Part shown: in pieces, positions 42,119 to 52,968 of the stretch
Layout: each line of letters begins with the position of its first letter
Position numbering within the stretch: position 1 is the stretch's first letter
Source: Falciphora oryzae
Lineage: Eukaryota > Ascomycota > Sordariomycetes > Magnaporthales > Magnaporthaceae
Length of the DNA: 64,000 nucleotides
Assembly (NCBI GenBank): GCA_000733355.1
Contig: JNVV01000007.1
Span: 1,168,370 to 1,232,369 of the forward strand
Direction of reading: 5' to 3'
The notes under the pieces: generated by a model
Told to the model about the DNA's origin: nothing
Seen by the model: the letters and a program-made list of their open reading frames with translations, nothing else
Databases searched by the model: none
Position numbers and translations under genes: made by a program

Positions 42119-43543
42119 TTACTGTGACTCCTCCTCCTTCTTCTTGCCCCAGCTCATGCGCTTGCTGGTGCGGAGCATCCAGCTCCAGTGCTTGTAGGGG
42201 TCCTTGATAAGCGCCTGCATCTCGACAACGTCGTTGTCGGCGGGGCCGACGCTGGGCAGGCCGTGCTCGACGGCCAGGCGCGCGTGCTTGGAGGCCAGCC
42301 AGGGCTCGCCGACGCCGTTCCACTCAATGGCCGCGTAGGTGTGCGCCTCGTACTTGATGAGGTCAAGACGCTCCTGGTGGTACAGCGACACCATGAGCTC
42401 GCCCATCTGCGGGGTCGCCCGGGACGCCGTCGTGTAGTCGTGGAACTCGTTGCGCAGCTCCATGATCTGCTTCAGCCGGTCGTCCGACTCCCTCGCCACG
42501 TGGTCCTTCTGCTGGCACAGGGAGCAGCCGCAAGGGAAGCCCCAGGTCCTGTTCAGCCTCTCAATGCGGTCGGCGTGGGGCTGCATCGGGCTGTGGAAGC
42601 GTGCGAACGGTGGTTAGCAAACTTGTCGCCAGGCGTGGTTTATTGGCGGTCAGGAGGGAGAGGCATGGGCAACATACTCAATGTAAGACAGGGTGATCTC
42701 CTCCCCGATGCTGATACGACGGACGGCGTGGATGTGCTGGGTCAGGGTGTGGGGGTCGTAGTAGTAGTCGGCGTTGGGCCTGCAGTCGTGGTTCATGCGC
42801 GAGATCTCGGGGAAGGTGACGTAGAAGGCGTCGCCCTCGGCATCGTGGTCGTCAATGTCGAACGAGTTGGTGGCCAGGACGCGGTCGACCTTTTGGTGGT
42901 AGGTCATCTCGGTCTCGACGTGCGTGGACAGGTTCATGACGGCAGCGCGGTGGCGGTGCGGCAGCAGGTCGATGGCAGCGGCCTGCAGCGCCAACACCTG
43001 CTCGGACGTCAGCGTCTCGAAGGCGCCGTAGTCGACCATGACGGAGGCCGTGTTGCTCATGATGCGGTCTCCGCGCTCGATGGTCTTGAGTGCCACCAGG
43101 CCGATGCCCTTGCCGGGCACCTTGACAGACCTGTAAATGGGCTCGTATTCCGGGTCCAGGTCCTTGTTGGTATGCCTCGTGAGCTCGGGGTTCGTGAAGG
43201 GCGCGATGGAGCTGAAGTACTCGCCCCGGTCCGGCCTCGTCACGATCGAGACTCCCCTGTCGCCGGCGAAGGTCTTGCTTGAGTAGACGCAGTACTGCTT
43301 CTCTTCGTTCCCGTAGCAGGGGCCAAGGTCCGTCCATGGCGAGCTGGTATTCTTGTTGGCATACTGCGAAGTGGAGTGGTCCTTGCTCCTCGAGCATGTG
43401 GGATCCGTCAACTCCGGGAATGTGTTCTGGGAGAAGAGTGTTGGTGAGCGGCAGAAGCCGCCCGACGTGATGTGGTTCTGGATGCTGTCGTGGGCCGATG
43501 CTGCGGCGGCCGCGCACAGGCAAATAACGCCGGCGGTCTTCAT
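42119..43543 (-). CDS. SET-domain protein with N-terminal signal peptide
   Basis: Two exons (42678-43543 and 42119-42590, minus) give 445 residues. The N-terminus (MKTAGVICLCAAAAASA, then HDSIQ) is a typical cleavable signal peptide. A Cys-bearing region follows (GGFCRSP, PTCSRSK, GPCYGNEE, QYCVYSS). The SET domain begins near 145 (VPGKGIGLVALKTIERGD) and contains the cofactor motif RMNHDCRPNA (NHDC at 251-254) and the catalytic Tyr in EEITLSYID at the exon junction. A post-SET-like CGCSLC follows TWGFP, and the C-terminus is helical (LRNEFHDYTTASR, YAAIEWNGVGEPWLASKHARLAVEHG). The layout resembles SMYD/Set5-like proteins, which normally act on histones or cytosolic proteins. Entry into the secretory pathway is therefore odd. 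Lysine methyltransferase activity is inferred from intact motifs. Confidence 0.88.
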
Positions 43544-46500
43544 GATGACGTGAAGGGTAAAGAGAATAACAGGTGGGTGGTGTAATAGGAAGAACTGGGT
43601 CGTTATCGACTGGGTATAGGACTAGGAGTGATGATCTACAACACAAGAGACGATATTACAATGGGCATGAGGCAGGAAGGAAGAAGAAGAGACGTCGGAT
43701 TCGGACCGCGTGGTTATATGTCGTCCCGTCCAGCGGTATGGATCTTGCGACAAGACCGCGACCTCGGACAGCCCAGAGCTTGGCCCCGTTCCGAAGCTCG
43801 AGCAGGTGGCTGCGACGGGCCAAGGCTCAAGGGGGCAAGCAGGCGCCGCAGCGGGAGAATGGGAGGTGGGTCCCGGCGGCGACCAGGATGGCCATGGCCG
43901 CACAGGGATGGGCGGCAGGGTTGCAGATTTGCAGGGGTCCAAGGGGAAGGGGTGCGGACCCGTCTTGGATCAACCACCATTTTGATTGCACAGCCGCCCT
44001 TCCGCCTCGCACCAGCCGCCGCGCGTAGCCAGGAGGCACCAATGGCACAGCACCAGGCAGCGAGCAGAAGGCCGCTAATGCGGGTAATCGCTGCCAAAAG
44101 AGCGGTTATCGTCAGCAGCCATCAGAGCTGCGACACAGCCTGCGACGAGCTATTTCTGACCGAGGGGAGGCTTCACAGATGGCGAGGATGTCGGGAAGAG
44201 AGACCGAGGAAAGAAAAATAGAATAGACTCAATAGACTCAGGCACAGACCTTATCCTGGCGGGCAAAGAGTCGGGTCAAGGCCGGAACCCTTCCTTGGCT
44301 TGTGCCCTCACGTTGATTATCGAAAAGACATGCAATTTCTTCTTTCCCAGCAGAACAAGAAGGGCACCGTGATGGATCCGATTTGTTTCGTTTCGTCCCT
44401 GGCACCCCACCTGGAGAGGCAAGGGCGCGTGGCGGTCTTTTGCGGAGGTCTCAGAAGCGTCAGAGGTTATCCAGTTTTTTCTGGTGCGTGCACAAGTCTG
44501 GTGGAGGTGGAGGCGGATGGAGGAACGGGCAAATGCGATAGGAAGGCACGAAAGCCAGCGCACGCGTCACCCCGAGTCAGGCGGCGTTGGGACGAACGGA
44601 CATTTCATTGGAAATGGAATAATGCCAGCCAGTGGCAAGAGCTTGTTGCCTCCTGTTCCTGTCGCTCTGTCATCTGTGGGAGCTTGAAACATTGGAGGAA
44701 CCAGTCTCGGCCCCAAACCCAGGTCTAAAACGTTAGCGTCTGCCGCACGCCCGCCGCCCGTCGTGTTTACAGGGTCCCCTGCGCTACTCAGGGAAGTGCA
44801 GCCGGTGATGCAACGCGCTGTTGGAGAGCACCCCACTCCAGGCGGGGCGAGAAAAAAAAGACTTGGCCAGAACAGGCGCCTTCAAGGGTGGGTAAGAACT
44901 CGCGACGACGAGCCAGTCGGCCGCTCCATTTCGTCTGAACCCGCTCCATCATCTCAACGGAGCAAACCGTATCCTCCACAGCCAACCCCAAGGTTGGAGC
45001 AGCAAACGTTCCACGCCGAATGCCATCGGTTTCCAAGCTCGGCCGTCCCCTGCATTCGTTTGCTGATTTACCCCCGCCGTCAATGGTGTGCCGCGCACTG
45101 GAAAGGGGGCGCACAGCTCTGGGCTGGGCTGTCAGTCACGACGGATCAGGACTGTCGTTCGTCACCAAAGGAGGCTTGTTCAGCTTTGACACTTGACTGC
45201 GCTGGATTCAATAAACCCCAAACCACCGCCAAGAATGCTACCGAGCCAAGAGATGCCACGCTGCGATTGACGGGTGCGGGGGAGCGACGACGCCCTTAGC
45301 CGGCCCATTCAATGTGGTGATGATGGCGGAGGCGACGACGACATGCCAGGCCAGGCAGATGGATGCATCTAGACCGTGGAGCATCACCACCTGCGGGAAC
45401 TGACATCGGGCACACCTCCAGCCCTTATGCGAGTATGCTTAACCGAGAGCTTGGCGACTCGTGGGTGGGCACTTTTGGACGGGCGGAGAGTGTCTACAAG
45501 GTAGTCCAATCTGAGTGGTGGTAAGTAGCCAACGGATCTAGACCGGAAAAGCCTCTGGTCTAGGTTGACGTACGACCTGGTGCTGTCCATACGTATGCCC
45601 TCAATATCCATCCCTCCCGCAGCAGTAGCAGCGGCCCAATCGCATCACAAAAGCCTATCTGCGCAATCTAATACTGCAAGATCTCTCCGAGGGGCGGAAG
45701 ATCGTCTTGGCCTCTTTTGGCGATCGCCAAGCAGCGGCTGCCACTTTGTCGTCGAGGTCGTGCTGGCCAGTGCCGGCCTCTTGGTACCGAGCACATCTTA
45801 CCCGGAAATCGGCCGCGTCAGCCTTTCCTCAGTCGACGTTCCGCCCGTGTCGGCATCGTACACACGTTCCTCGTACCACGAGCGGCTTAACCTCGCCGGC
45901 TTCCGCTACTACTCCCGGGATGCCCTGGGTTACCGGGGAGGACGACTGGCTGCCTCGCGTCAGAAACGAAAAGTCGGATGGGCTCGTGCCGGACCCCCGG
46001 CCGTCCGGCTATGCCCCCGGCTTCCCCTTGTTTCCTTTATCACTCCTCTCGCCCTGCGGCGAACCAATCAAAGGAGACGCTTGTTTGCTCCTTGTCTGGC
46101 TGTCGACATCACCGAGTGAGCTGGCACTCGGTGCTACACATCCCATCTAGGTGCGAAGTCACGATTTAACTTGACGCACTTCCCCTGTCCAGCGGGCCCA
46201 CGATCGACACGGCATTCTGCTTGCTGGCCGGAACAGATCATGATCTATTTCTGGGGGCTATGTCCCGGCTGTTTGGTCCGCCCTCACTATTCATTGTGTA
46301 TCTGACTACCTCACCAGTCTGCTTCGCATGCTTGCTTGCCACTCCCTACCAGGGTAGGCTGATGCCATGTTGCAGTATCTGGCATTGTTGAGTCCATTCA
46401 CATCGAGCCCTCTGCGGAAACCATCCGCCTGCCAATTCTCTTGAGCCCCAGGTCGGGTAGGGAGTGAAGCTCAAGGGCAGCCACGCGCTCCAGCGCCAAA

Positions 46501-46854
46501 AGCATCGTGGCATCGTGACCATTTTGCGCTGTGTTGACTGTCCTCCTCTGAGCAGTCGCCGCATCTGCCCTGTTAGTCACTGTGAGGCATCCTCCACGTC
46601 GGAATCACGGCCTCTCCTACTTCACTTCGCGAAACAGTGGTATATAAATGGAACCAATTGTTTCCACACCTGCCTAATATGCCTGCGACCTTTTCCATTC
46701 TGCCGTATAGCCACACCCCCCTAAAACTGTCACATCGCACAGACGCGCCTACTTATTTCTGCGTCGAGAACGAAGAGAAATAATAAAATAAAAAATCAAG
46801 TCACCTCGAGCCCAACGCCTAGGGTGTGCAGCCCGGCTAAAAGCCGACTCTGTC
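43544..46854. other. Long divergent spacer, no gene supported
   Basis: About 3.3 kb. A 184-codon plus-strand frame at 45565-46119 overlaps a second plus-strand frame of 147 codons. Neither has motifs or a consistent codon pattern. An AT-rich stretch at 46778-46799 lies just upstream of the next gene and may be core promoter. Confidence 0.45.
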
Positions 46855-48051
46855 ATGGAGTCGTTCTCTCAGGAACCCATAGACCCTGACCAGGTCCCCG
46901 CCCGGGTTTTCCTCTGCTACATCCACCTCGGCGTCAAGGTACGCGGGTTTGAGGCCGTCGAGGCCCGCGTCCGCGAGGCCATGAGGCCGCGCCTGCAGGG
47001 CGGTCTGGTCGACACCGAGGCGGAACACGCGCTCCTGGCATGCTTCCTCGACTCGATGCTCGAGACGCTCTGCCGGCTCAGCCCGGAGCGCGAGTGGGCG
47101 GCCGGCTACGAGGACGCGCTGGGCCGGCTGTCGCGGGCCGGCCTCGGCGACAGCGACACCGTCCACCAGCTTTGCACGTCGCTCTACGCCATGCTCATGG
47201 GCTTCAACATCCTCCCCACCCTCCCCGGCGCCCTCCCCGGCCTCCCCGTCCTGTCCGAGTGGCAGGTCAAGCACCTGGCCTGCGGCCACGGCATCGCCGG
47301 CGGCTCTGGCTCCGCTTCTTCTGGGAGCGACGCGTTCATGGGCCGTGCCGACAGCGACTACGACTGCGGCGACGGCGACGGCGACGGGTCCCCGCCCGGC
47401 GAAAAGCGGCAGCATAACCTGCGGCCAGACACCCCCGCCATCCCGTGCCTGGGCCCGCCGCCCGCCCCGGGCTTCTCCCCGCGCCGGATCCGCGCCGCCG
47501 CCGGCCACTGCTCGCGGCCCGAGAGCAGCTATTCCGACACTCTGGTAGGCCCTGCTGCCGCTGCCGCTGCCGCTCCTCCGCCTCCAGAGCCCCATCTCTG
47601 CCGTGGCTGCAGCGACCCCCTCCAGAACCACGGTGTAGTCCGGGACCCCCCTGGTGGCGGCTACCCTTACGCCGGCGTCGACGGCTTCCCGCCGCACCAC
47701 AATCACCACAGCCACCAGCAGCTATACAACGGACCACCGCCGCCGCAGCCGACGGAGATGCTGTTGCCCCTTCCTCCCCCCGCCTCCCCGCCTGCCGCCG
47801 CCGCCCCGCTGCTGGGACACGGCAGCTCGCGGGAGCGCGCCGAGCTGGCCGGCGCTGGTCCGCTGGGCTTGTACGCCCGGCCAGGCGGTAGCGGCGGCGG
47901 CGGTTCCTGCTCTCCTGCCCCGGCCGCGGGTGTGGATCCCCGGTTTGCGCCGCGCCATCATCAGCGCCACCGCAGCCTCTTCCCGTCTGGTGACGACGGC
48001 CCCTACGGCGCGGGACGGATGGCCATCCCGTCTGGTCCGACTTGGGGGTAG
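46855..48051 (+). CDS. Protein of unknown function with disordered Pro/Gly/His-rich C-terminus
   Basis: A single exon gives 398 residues. Residues 1-145 look folded and mostly helical (VPARVFLCYIHLGVKVRGFEA, EHALLACFLDSMLETLCRL, DTVHQLCTSLYAMLMGFNIL), ending near WQVKHLACGHG. The rest is low-complexity sequence: Ser/Gly/Asp-rich, then Pro/His/Ala-rich. It includes CRGCSDP and poly-Ala. No signal peptide, membrane span or known motif was recognised. The N-terminal block suggests a fungal-specific protein. Codon use (strong G/C at third positions) supports that it is coding. The ATG at 46855 follows an AT-rich promoter-like stretch. Confidence 0.65.
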   Translation: MESFSQEPIDPDQVPARVFLCYIHLGVKVRGFEAVEARVREAMRPRLQGGLVDTEAEHALLACFLDSMLETLCRLSPEREWAAGYEDALGRLSRAGLGDSDTVHQLCTSLYAMLMGFNILPTLPGALPGLPVLSEWQVKHLACGHGIAGGSGSASSGSDAFMGRADSDYDCGDGDGDGSPPGEKRQHNLRPDTPAIPCLGPPPAPGFSPRRIRAAAGHCSRPESSYSDTLVGPAAAAAAAPPPPEPHLCRGCSDPLQNHGVVRDPPGGGYPYAGVDGFPPHHNHHSHQQLYNGPPPPQPTEMLLPLPPPASPPAAAAPLLGHGSSRERAELAGAGPLGLYARPGGSGGGGSCSPAPAAGVDPRFAPRHHQRHRSLFPSGDDGPYGAGRMAIPSGPTWG

Positions 48052-48350
48052 GTCTGCAAGTTTCTTGTTGCTGTTCCTGCTGGCGTTTCTTTGAGAGTTG
48101 GCGAAGAGTGGCAGCGGCCAAGATTGGTTGAATCCAGGAATGAAAAACTGGTGGGCCGGAGGAGTTGGCTTTTGAGTTTTTCGGTTTGGTGTCATGTTTT
48201 CCCTTTTTATTCATCGTCAAGGCCGGGGCCATGAGTATGTCCAACGTGCGCGGGGTTTTGTGTCGTTTCCTCTAGATATGTATCAGGCAGGTATTCAGAT
48301 TGCTGAGGGAGGCTGGGAATTGGGTAGCAATACTGGGACATGTATCGTTT

Positions 48351-48351
<1 letters not shown>

Positions 48352-48381
<30 letters not shown>
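48352..48381. repeat. Homopolymer T tract, 30 nt
   Basis: Thirty uninterrupted T, about 300 bp past the stop of the 398-residue gene. The length is prone to sequencing error. Confidence 0.9.
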
Positions 48382-48384
<3 letters not shown>

Positions 48385-48813
48385 TCCATCATGTGCTTTC
48401 ACATCACGTTTCTCTCCCTTTTCTTGCACACATCATCTATTGGGAGGGGCCCCTGGGCATCCATGGGCAGAATACATCTCGTTCTCCTGGTGAGCTTTGC
48501 CATCCGAGAGGATTTTAGATCATCAGTAGATTTAAGCACAAGATCTCCCTGATTTTGTAGCGATCGTCCTGTATTTTTTCTAATGAGGAATCTCATGACA
48601 TGTCGTGAATCAAAAGGCAGATGCAGATAGCGAAGGTGATGCATGATGAGGGCCCATGATGCTAGCCAGCAACATGCGGACGCAACTGAAGCCACCACCC
48701 ATAGCGAAGGTCTATCGTCAGAGCTCGTGGAAGAGCTCACGAGGAAAAAAAGACAGAAAGCCGGCCCAGTCCAACGTGAAGAAAAGGTTGACCCTCAGAC
48801 AAATCATCAGGGG

Positions 48814-49286
48814 TCAAGGCAGTCGTAAAAATACGGTTCTCCTGGCGTACATGTGCAAACGAGCGGCTGGCCGCCGCTCGGGTTCCCAGATCGAGAAGAT
48901 CCGGGATGCCAAGGTGGAATCATTGTGAGAAAGGAAGCTTGGCATGCGCGGTGTCTCGGTGAAACGCGCGCGTAACGGCGGGAGTTTGTTTAAGCCCCAC
49001 ACGCTGATGTTTATCGTTAGCTCTGTGCGACATTCTGTCTGTCTGCTGCCTCTTTTGATCGCCCCCAAGAGGGAGGGTGGCACAAGAGTTGCACAGATGG
49101 AAGAGAGATAGGCAAAGAGCTGCATCTCGGGGAGCTTTGCTACTTACTGACGTCGCGGCCCTGGCTGTCATTCTTGTCCTCCCCATCGGGGCACGAGTAG
49201 TTCGTGGGGCGGCCGAGGGCTCCCTTAGGCACAGCCTGGGCAGCCTGGGAGAAGGTGGAGGTGGGGAACTGGCGGATGGCAGACAT
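48814..49286 (-). CDS. Possible small two-exon gene, unknown
   Basis: Candidate exons 49148-49286 and 48814-49022 (minus) would give 115 residues. The first exon reads MSAIRQFPTSTFSQAAQAVP and then RPTNYSCPDGEDKND, with a basic, acid-free start that resembles a mitochondrial presequence. It ends at a GTAAGT donor. The second exon contains NKLPPLRARFTETPRMPSF and ends in a basic tail. Both look more protein-like than surrounding frames, and an acceptor at 49023-49024 keeps frame. An alternative pairing (GTCAGT donor with a CAG acceptor a little upstream) also keeps frame. No family was recognised and the model may be wrong. Confidence 0.25.
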
Positions 49287-52237
49287 TTCTAATTGCGAGA
49301 GCCGGAGTATCAGGATACAACAGTCATTGTAGCTTCCGTTGAGACGGGCAGGTGGGCAAAGAATGGTACGGTCCAACTCACTGGATCTGGCTTTTGCAGG
49401 AGCTCGAAAGGCTGAGGCGGGTTTTGCGGTCGAGATGCAGCTTGAGGGAACGCTGTTAGACAAAGTTTAACGTTGCTCCTGATAGCGTCCGAAGAGCCTT
49501 GTAAGACCGGGAAGGATATACCAACACGAGACGGATTGCCGTCAGTATGTGGTCGAGTACTCGGTCGGTTGAGGAAAGATGGATACTCTTGGGGGTGGTG
49601 ATTCTTCAACCGTCGAGACCGGCAGGACTTGGCTGGGAGTCGGCTTCTTATAGACAGCCCCCTCGAGAGAACTCGGGCGCAAAGAGCCTGGTGAGACGAC
49701 CCTCTCAGAGACCCCGAGGAGGGCTTACGCCCAGCGTTTGCAAAATAGCATCATCGTCGTCATCGCCTCGGGCGCCCCGGCTAGAGTTTCCAAAGCCGAG
49801 GCCGGTGGGGTGGATGGAAGCGAAAAAAAAGGCGGACGGTGAGGACGGGGCATCGCGCAATCTCCTTTCGAGAGGCAGCCCGCATCTCGCTCGCCTAGAC
49901 CGCTGGTCGCCCGTCCAGTCAGATCACAGAGTGGGCGAGGGTACAAAGCAAGAAAAAGGCCATCGTACCTCGTCCCGAGAGAATGGCAAGGTAGGTACGC
50001 GAAAAGCCGACACCCCCCTTATGTCGTGGAAGCGTGCTCCTAGCCTTAACCCTGCGCTCCGTGACTAACCACAGCCGCCGAGACCCGGCAGATCCAACGC
50101 TGTTCACGTGGTGGTATGCCGGGCCCGATTATGCAGTCGAGCTTGGGAGTACAGAAGGAATTAGGGGCAGATGTTGGCCCAAGGGGCGAATAGGATCGGC
50201 TCCCTATCCCGTCCTCTCACTCGAGTCCGGCTCGAGGACCCTCCCGCCCCTTTTTGGCGTCCACAAGCGGTGACTGCTCTGGCGACACCAGATTATGAGC
50301 TGAGCATACGGCCGGAGGAGAATAGCGTGCAACTTGGGCAAAGTCCACGTCAGGAGGCAGGGCGTGGCGCGGCGTGTCGGTAGGTTGATGCTAGAAAGGT
50401 GCTCGACGCGAGAGACCAGCAGGGAGGGGGAGCACAACCGCACGAGGATCAACACAAGGGAAATAGGGCCGGCCGGGAATTAGGCCCAGAAAGGGGCAAG
50501 CACCCGGGTAGGGACAAGGGAAAGGAGTCACAAAGGTCCCTCGAGGTAGCGCCGTGCCGGAGTGGGCTGGGCAACTGCCACCACGGCAGCTGCTTCATCT
50601 CTCGCACTTTTTCTTGCATCTCTGACTGGCGAGAAGGCTTCTGTCGGTGCGCCCGAGGCACTCGCGATAATGTAAGCTACTGGCGTACTGTCTCAGATTT
50701 GGCAGAGCCATTGGTCATGCCTATCTGCTGTTGCGGGTCCCATGTGAGAAAATCAAAGCAGTGACGATGCAGCTCGTCTTTTGGCCTCCTCCAATAGCCG
50801 GGCGCCTTCAAATCGCACAAGGATGAAGCTCGACCGCAATGGCTTGTTGTCTGCTGGCCGGGTGTGCGGTTCGCCAGGGAGAAAGAGAGGGGGGAGAGAG
50901 AGGGACGTGGGAGCAAGAAATGATGTAAAGGCGCCGAGAGACAACACCCCCAGACGGGGCAGTGACCGCTCGCCCGCCAGATTCTGTCGGGAAGCGCACC
51001 CATGGCGCCTATCTCCCGGCACTGACGAGGTTCCGATGCAAGGTGAGCCTGACAAGGCGTCCGAGACATCTGCGTCCAATTTGAAAAGAAACACAACAAG
51101 GGACAGCTCGCTAACCCAGCGCAGCGGCCCGTCTGACACTTGTGACGTCGGCCGGCAGCCGGGGCCAGGCTCGTTGGGCGCCCCGGAAGCAATTTATTAG
51201 GCCGGGTGCATGACGGCGGGCAAAGCATCATGTGACGGGTCAGGAGGCGAGGGATCAGTAGTTGGAGCACGAGGGGGCGGCGGAGGCGATGCAGCAGAAG
51301 GGCAAAGCCAAGTCGTTCCATGCTACTGCCGCCGCTGCTCGCTCCTGGTGTTGCGCGCGCATCAGATATGGCCTAGTTCCAGAAGGGTGCGCGCAACATT
51401 GACGGATAGGCAGAAAAGGCGAAGGAAGGGCCAAGGGAAAGAAAAAGACATGACCGAGCACGTGGTCACCTTGGACCTCCACAACTGCTTGTTCGGTCGA
51501 GGAGCAAGCGAGAGCAGGCAAATGGGAGCCGACGCCCGGTTTGGGGTTGATTGAGGCCAGCGCATCCACAAGGGCCTCTGCCGCTGTCGGTGAACACGCC
51601 CAAGTCGTACCGGGCCAGCCAGACGGGGATCTCCGGACCCATTCCCCGGCCCGCCTTTTGTGTGCACAAGGCGCGAGGGGCGAGACCTTGGGGAGCGAAG
51701 GGGAGCAGGCCGGCGAAGGCATGATGGATGGATGTACGAAGCCACCGTCGTGGTGAAGAGCAAGGCCGGAAAAAAAGGCGACGGCTTCTCTCATCTCCAC
51801 CGAGACCAGTTTGACCTGATCGGGCGAAAGGGCATTTCCAGAACGTTCCTCTGGCACTCAATATGACCGACCGTCCCAAGGGCTTGATTTGATCTGCTGA
51901 ACAGCCGGTTGATTTTATGGTGCGAAAAAAGTGTAAAGAGGGAAGAAAAGGCATCAAATGTGCAGTCGTCCGCAAAGGCTTTTGAGGAAAACCTGCAGAA
52001 CTTGACGCCCCACTTCTACACGTGACAAAACAAAACCGACCTCCATCTTTTATCCTGCATTCGTGAGTCAAAGAAGCGGAAAATTTTCTCTTCCCTTTCG
52101 CTCTCGTCTTTCGTTCCTCGCCCTCGAGCTGAGGTTTCCAACACAACACAACCTTCTTTCGACCGTCCCTATCCCATTTCCATTCTTATTATAGCCCTGC
52201 ATCATGCGTGCCACCATGCAGCAACACTTGGGACGAT

Positions 52238-52264
52238 AAAAAAAAAAAAAAAAAAAAAAAAAAA
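52238..52264. repeat. Homopolymer A tract, 27 nt
   Basis: Twenty-seven uninterrupted A in the gene-poor spacer upstream of 52.3 kb. Confidence 0.9.
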
Positions 52265-52968
52265 CAGAAAACGCCAGGAACGTCGGGAGCAATGTGCGTC
52301 GCAAGACCATTTGAGAGAGCTCGAATACGACAGTCCCCTGGCCCAGGTAGGACGACCGCCGCTGAGAAAAGCAGCAATCGGGACAATTGGGCCGCGACGG
52401 CGAGCCGTTCGATTTTCCCGGATGCCGTGCTCTCTCCTGGATGACCGACAGGGCCGTGGCCGCCTTTTCTGTCCTCGGATTCGCGGCCCTGGCACACTCT
52501 CTGCCGCACACAACATCCTCGTCGCGTTTTGTCTCTGTGCTGTGCTGTTGCTCATGTTGTGGCATCAGCCGCCCTGGCAGCTGATCCAACTTTCCTCTCG
52601 CCTCCTTATCTTGCGCGCCTCTAGTCTTCGGACATTGATCAAACCCACAAATTTGCCTACCTCTGTGCCGTCTTCCATGCGCAAGAAGGTCAACTTATTA
52701 CATCGTTCGTGTGGAAGAAAAACACCAGGGCCTAGACAGCCCGTCCTATCCACCCTGCTGGCGTAGAACAAGTGCGACAGCAGGACTAAAACGGACAAAC
52801 ATCTCACGCCATTATGTCGTATTACGCACATACATGAAGATATATAGTCATAATCCATCGCACAAGGTGGTCACATGCAAACCCGCCGCCCCGACAAATG
52901 CTGAAACCGCAATGCAAATCACATCCCACCCAAACGCCTTGTTCCGCCCACCAGCAGCCCCCTCCCGC

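Larger units (their letters stand above)
48052..52968. other. 4.9-kb gene-poor spacer with long homopolymers
   Basis: Apart from one weak small-gene candidate at 48814-49286 this region shows no coding signal. Frames of 100-230 codons on several strands between 50.6 and 52.5 kb overlap and look random. It contains T30 (48352-48381) and A27 (52238-52264). Confidence 0.45.

Noticed and set aside
42188..43282. 364-codon plus-strand frame
   Set aside because: Shadow of the SET-domain gene on the minus strand.
45565..46119. 184-codon plus-strand frame
   Set aside because: A second plus-strand frame covers the same bases equally well; no motif and no conserved-looking block.
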